A stretch of DNA of 64,000 nt from Leptidea sinapis. Taxonomy: Eukaryota > Arthropoda > Insecta > Lepidoptera > Pieridae. The notes beneath the pieces were generated by a model, which was given only the letters and a program-made list of their open reading frames with translations, was not told where the DNA came from and did no database searches. Shown piece by piece: positions 60,985-64,000 of this stretch. Where the stretch lies: contig NC_066290.1 of the NCBI RefSeq assembly GCF_905404315.1, positions 11,407,453 through 11,471,452 on the forward strand, in the 5' to 3' direction. A program made the translations under genes and the position numbers. Position 1 is the first letter of the stretch. Each line of letters starts with the position of its first letter.

Positions 60985-61215
60985 AACAACCGACTTCAGA
61001 AAAACTATAGTGAACTAAAAACACAATTACGTATTCTCCTAAAACTTAATAATCAATGTATTTTTAACCGACTTCAAAAAGGACGAGGTTCTCAATTCGT
61101 CGGTATTTTTTTTAATGTTTGTTACCTCAAAACTTTCGACTGGGTGAACCGGTTTTGATAATTCTTTTTTTTTATTTGAAAGCTGGGGCTTCCCGTGTGG
61201 TCCCATTGTATTTGG
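60985..61215 (+). repeat. Repeat H (CGACTTCAAAAAGG family)
   Basis: AACCGACTTCAAAAAGGACG AGGTTCTCAATTCGTCGG, GACTGGGTGAACCGG and AGCTGGGGCTTCCCGTGTGG form a segment I know as dispersed through lepidopteran genomes. A reversed fragment is at 29080. Class uncertain. Confidence 0.65.
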
Positions 61216-61609
61216 TCCAGATCTGACACAGATTTCCATGAGAAAACCATAAAAATCTTAAATTAAATTTACTATACGTATGTAAATTTATTATTTACAT
61301 TTATTTTTAGATTTTTCATTGCTGTATTGATAAAATTAATATATCTACACATATTTAGACAAATTGTTGGTAAGTGTACTTCAAATTCACTAAAAATCAA
61401 AAAATAAAAAAAAATGAGGAGGCGAGAGCGGGTCGCAGCGGAAGGACACCGATTCCAAAAATAACAATAATCGTAACTAGAATTAGATTAATTAATTAGA
61501 TTGTATAAAAATACGCAATTATTCTTATACTTTCAAGTGCATATTATATCTATTGTTTAGGAAGTGTTTTAGAAGTCGTTGTTTTTTTTTGTTAAATTTT
61601 TTTTTAGAT
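61216..61609. other. Unassigned sequence
   Basis: AT-rich. A small GC-rich patch at 61417-61445 (GAGGAGGCGAGAGCGGGTCG). Nothing recognised. Confidence 0.35.
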
Positions 61610-61998
61610 TTATTCTGAGTACATGTTGTTCACGAAGCATCCTTACACAAACAATGGTTTCAAGCTCTAAAGGTCGATGCATCAAATATACGATAATTTA
61701 TATTAATACCGTTTATTATTTATTACTTTATGAAATATAGGATGTTTTAAACGCTTTTAACTATGACCCCGGTTCATATATTAGATGTAGCACCTTACAA
61801 ACTAATTTGTTATGTATATTACAGCCATTGTAAAATACTGCATAGATTGAAAAGAGTGGCCGTTGATTTTTTCTTTCGTTCTTCTCACGAGCTCTACTTT
61901 TTCCGAACATATGGTAGATTCAGTAATTTAAAATAAATATCTATAGAGACGATTCAAAAGCGCTTAGTTTAAGCCTTATTTAATAAAGTTTATTTGAA
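61610..61998 (+). repeat. LINE-C 3' end, most complete copy
   Basis: From CACGAAGCATCCTTACACAA ACAATGG through AAGAGTGGCCGTTGATTTTT and CTTCTCACGAGCTCTACTTT TTCCG to the terminal AATAAAGTTTATTTGAATTT GAC. Orientation is set by this retroposon-like end. Confidence 0.65.
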
Positions 61999-62324
61999 TT
62001 TGACTTTAAAATGAAATGAAAAATACTGGACTAGCTAAAAGTCAAACATATCATACCTTGGGTCACCTGTCAAATCGGTTAGACACCTGGATATCTCTGT
62101 TATGAGTTCTTGTGCCGATGAACCCCAAGGATCCATCGTCTCCTTCCTAAAGTGAATAAATATGTATCCATCACCGAGTGATGCATATTTCCCACGCTTT
62201 AGACATTTTCGACAGTTCCAGCCGTTGCTCTTCTTACAACCTTAGATGTGTTTTCCCCATGAGAGGGCGCTTGCGACTCATAAGTCTCATCCCACACCAA
62301 GCGATTTCCACGACTACAGGGAAT
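61999..62324. other. Unassigned sequence
   Basis: GC-balanced, with 65-66-codon frames on both strands and no recognisable domain. Confidence 0.3.
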
Positions 62325-62535
62325 TTTTTTCATGGAAAAGGAGGACAGATGAGCGTACGGGTCACCTGGTATTAAGTGATCACCGCCGCCCACAACTATC
62401 TTGCAACACCGGAGGAATTAGAGGAGCGTTGCTGGCCTTTTTTTGAAGGTACAGCACCCCAATAAGGTACCACAGGTAACAGCTAGGTTTTACGTGGAAG
62501 AAAGTTCCTTGAAGACCGCACTATGAAGGATTATT
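62325..62535 (-). pseudogene. CR1-like LINE 3' end
   Basis: GGAGGACAGATGAGCGTACG GGTCACCTGG, GTGATCACCGCCGCCCACAA, CAACACCGGAGGAATTAGAG, then a rearranged segment and GTTCCTTGAAGACCGCACTA TGAAGG. The T-rich terminus is at 62325. Confidence 0.8.
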
Positions 62536-62865
62536 AGCACTAACCCGATCATTAATGATTTGATTACAGAAAATCAATTAACTTCAAAAACTAACTGTAA
62601 TAAAATTATAAGAATAGAAGTTCAGTTGAAGGTGCTGTATCAACGCTCGTCAAAGTATTTCGCCACTGTTTTCATACTTTTACATAGGAGTTCATGATTT
62701 ATTTACTTATGTTATTGGAGAATCCACAGCTGAACACTTTACAATAGATACATGATAAAATAATAGAAAGCCATTTACAGATTCTTACGAGTAGTTAGGT
62801 AAAATATAAAACAAAAACAATGTGAGACGAATCAAATGCTTAACAATATTGTATAACTTATCTAA
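62536..62865. other. Unassigned sequence
   Basis: Nothing recognised. Confidence 0.3.
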
Positions 62866-62999
62866 TTACATATTATCAGCTCGACCACAAAATTGACCAA
62901 AGAACTCATTTCCTAACTGACGCTTAATGGAATCAGAGCTGCTAAAGAATAAGTCAAGATCGAACTGTTTCGATAATTTGTTAAAGTTATTGCTGACAC
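62866..62999 (-). pseudogene. Possible decayed coding sequence next to the MITE
   Basis: Minus-strand frame NNFNKLSKQFDLDLFFSSSD then SIKRQLGNEFFGQFCGRADN. It is interrupted on its upstream side by MITE E copy 2 and continues open for some codons beyond 63380. It looks protein-like but I recognise no family. A retroelement ORF or host exon are both possible. Confidence 0.25.
62992..62999. repeat. Left target-site duplication GCTGACAC
   Basis: Exact match to 63373-63380. Confidence 0.9.
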
Positions 63000-63372
63000 C
63001 ACGGACGAGTAAAAAAAGAAGGACTCCGCGCCGTGATATTAGCAAGTGAAGCACCGTTATGCTAGTGTGTGTGCGGTTATAGGGGATACTGGTTACACAA
63101 TTTTATCTCCCTTAAATAATCATATATGGCCACAAATACTTATATAGTATCGTTTTTACACTTTTTCACAACGCACGACGGCATTTTTAAAATATTTTAT
63201 TGAGACGCAAACTGATCTGTCACAGACGATGAAAATTCTCATAATGGTTCCTATCGGCCTGTAGTAGTGTAGGTGTGTGCGTGGTGCTATGTATTTACAC
63301 GTTAATCGGCTTGTTTTGGTGCTACACTGTTATGTAAGGTGACACGGAGTCCTTATTTTTTACTTGTCCGTG
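63000..63372. mobile_element. hAT-type MITE E, copy 2 (373 bp)
   Basis: CACGGACGAGTAAAAAA...TTTTTTACTTGTCCGTG, full-length match to 21764-22142 with scattered substitutions, and its own different 8-bp duplication. In this copy the inner GGACTCCG/CGGAGTCC complement is kept, so the inverted repeat extends to about 30 bp. Confidence 0.93.
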
Positions 63373-63380
63373 GCTGACAC
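63373..63380. repeat. Right target-site duplication GCTGACAC
   Basis: Exact match to 62992-62999. Confidence 0.9.
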
Positions 63381-63861
63381 GTACGATGAATGAATTTTGA
63401 CTATAGTTAGTGCTGACAGGGGATATAAAGATAGGAGCATAATAATACAGACATAATTCATTAAAAACGAAACAAACATATAAAAAACAAGTTTTATATG
63501 CTACTATAAAACCGCTATTCAAAAGATTACAAGTTTATCTGTACCCACCAGGTATTGCTACAGGTAGATAAGATAAATGTATCGACATTTGAAATATTAA
63601 ACTTGTTATAAATACGCTCGTAAAAAAACCACGTAGTAAAATGCGTTATGTTTAACCATTTGGAAGGAATTAGACCACCCATAGTTAACTGGGCATAAAT
63701 TGATTATACCTCGTTCGATGAAATGTGAAGTAATTTACCGAATTTGATTTTAGTCCAAGTTAAATAGTGGTGTCAATTAAAATAACTGTTTGGAAATGCT
63801 TTTTAGATTATGTTTTAAAAATAATTCAACAAATATTTTAATGGAATTGATATACAACTAT
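63381..63861. other. Unassigned AT-rich sequence
   Basis: Nothing recognised. The first ~80 bp may continue the frame at 62866. Confidence 0.3.
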
Positions 63862-63967
63862 TTTAATTCTAAATAGAATTAAAAATCACTTGTTGAACGT
63901 CAAAAACTACCACTTATTCGAAAATGCATGCCTCAGAGATGACAAGAAACGGGCGCAAGAAATACGG
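63862..63967 (-). repeat. LINE-W 3' terminus
   Basis: CACTTGTTGAACGTCAAAAA CTACCAC, ATGCCTCAGAGATGACAAGA and GGGCGCAAGAAATACGGCG are the minus-strand LINE-W end, diverged. The copy may run past the window edge. Confidence 0.7.
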
Positions 63968-64000
63968 CGATATTCTTTTTTTTTGTAATAAAATTTCGTT

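Noticed and set aside
1..64000. CRISPR array, bacterial operons, rRNA genes or integrated viral genomes
   Set aside because: No regularly spaced short repeats, no ribosome-binding-site-led dense coding, no rRNA landmarks and no viral structural or polymerase genes outside the LINE reverse transcriptase. The whole window has insect nuclear character.

Overview
The window reads as nuclear DNA from an insect, most likely a butterfly or moth (Lepidoptera). It is AT-rich and packed with old, short, 5'-truncated transposable-element copies of the kind seen in lepidopteran genomes: RTE-type LINE tails, CR1/Jockey-type LINE tails, tRNA-headed SINEs, mariner, PIF/Harbinger and hAT relics, Helitron-like ends and TIR MITEs. 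No complete host gene can be supported. It is best described as intergenic or long-intronic sequence. A few isolated exon-like blocks are listed with low confidence: 59233-59387 (+), 18280-18503 (-), 31930-32131 (+) and 23690-23743 (+).

Family nicknames used here. SINE-A is a tRNA-headed SINE with an (ATT)n tail. SINE-B is an abundant ~310-bp element with head GTGGGAGGCTCCTTTGCA, three internal hairpins and an A-rich tail. SINE-C is a second tRNA-headed SINE. CR1-like is a LINE whose 3' end reads ..CGTTTGTCCTCCTTTTCC.. plus poly(A). RTE-like is a LINE with C-terminal motif GRPPTRW and tail (ATG)n. LINE-Y and LINE-W are LINE 3' ends with C-terminal YYS/YYN..W motifs. LINE-C is a LINE 3' UTR family. 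MITE-A to MITE-D are TIR elements.

Layout. 0-10 kb: SINE-A, a long-TIR MITE (994-1257), RTE and LINE tails, a hAT-type MITE with an 8-bp target duplication (5224-5658), a Helitron-like element, an internally deleted mariner transposase, MITE-B and SINE-B. 10-20 kb: decayed CR1 tails, a 420-bp dispersed repeat, a CpG-rich patch with CRE and NRF-1-like sites (14.6 kb), and a long stretch without recognisable elements. 20-30 kb: a 278-bp imperfect inverted repeat, a LINE C-terminal ORF split by a hAT-type MITE, SINE-C, MITE-C, and a LINE fragment interrupted by a 628-bp Harbinger-like element that encodes a MADF-domain ORF. 30-40 kb: LINE tails, a frameshifted PIF/Harbinger transposase start, the second copy of the 420-bp repeat, RTE and Helitron-like elements. 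40-50 kb: the longest LINE piece (CR1-like reverse transcriptase, minus strand, 43073-44250), a 270-bp tandem duplication, several SINE-B copies. 50-64 kb: MITE-B, an unassigned 86-codon ORF, RTE tails (one carrying a nested SINE-B), two adjacent SINE-A copies, LINE-C and a second copy of the hAT-type MITE with its own 8-bp target duplication.

The best-supported new observations are the elements with exact target-site duplications, above all the MADF-carrying Harbinger-like element and the three hAT-type MITE insertions. All family assignments come from reading the sequence and need database searches for confirmation.
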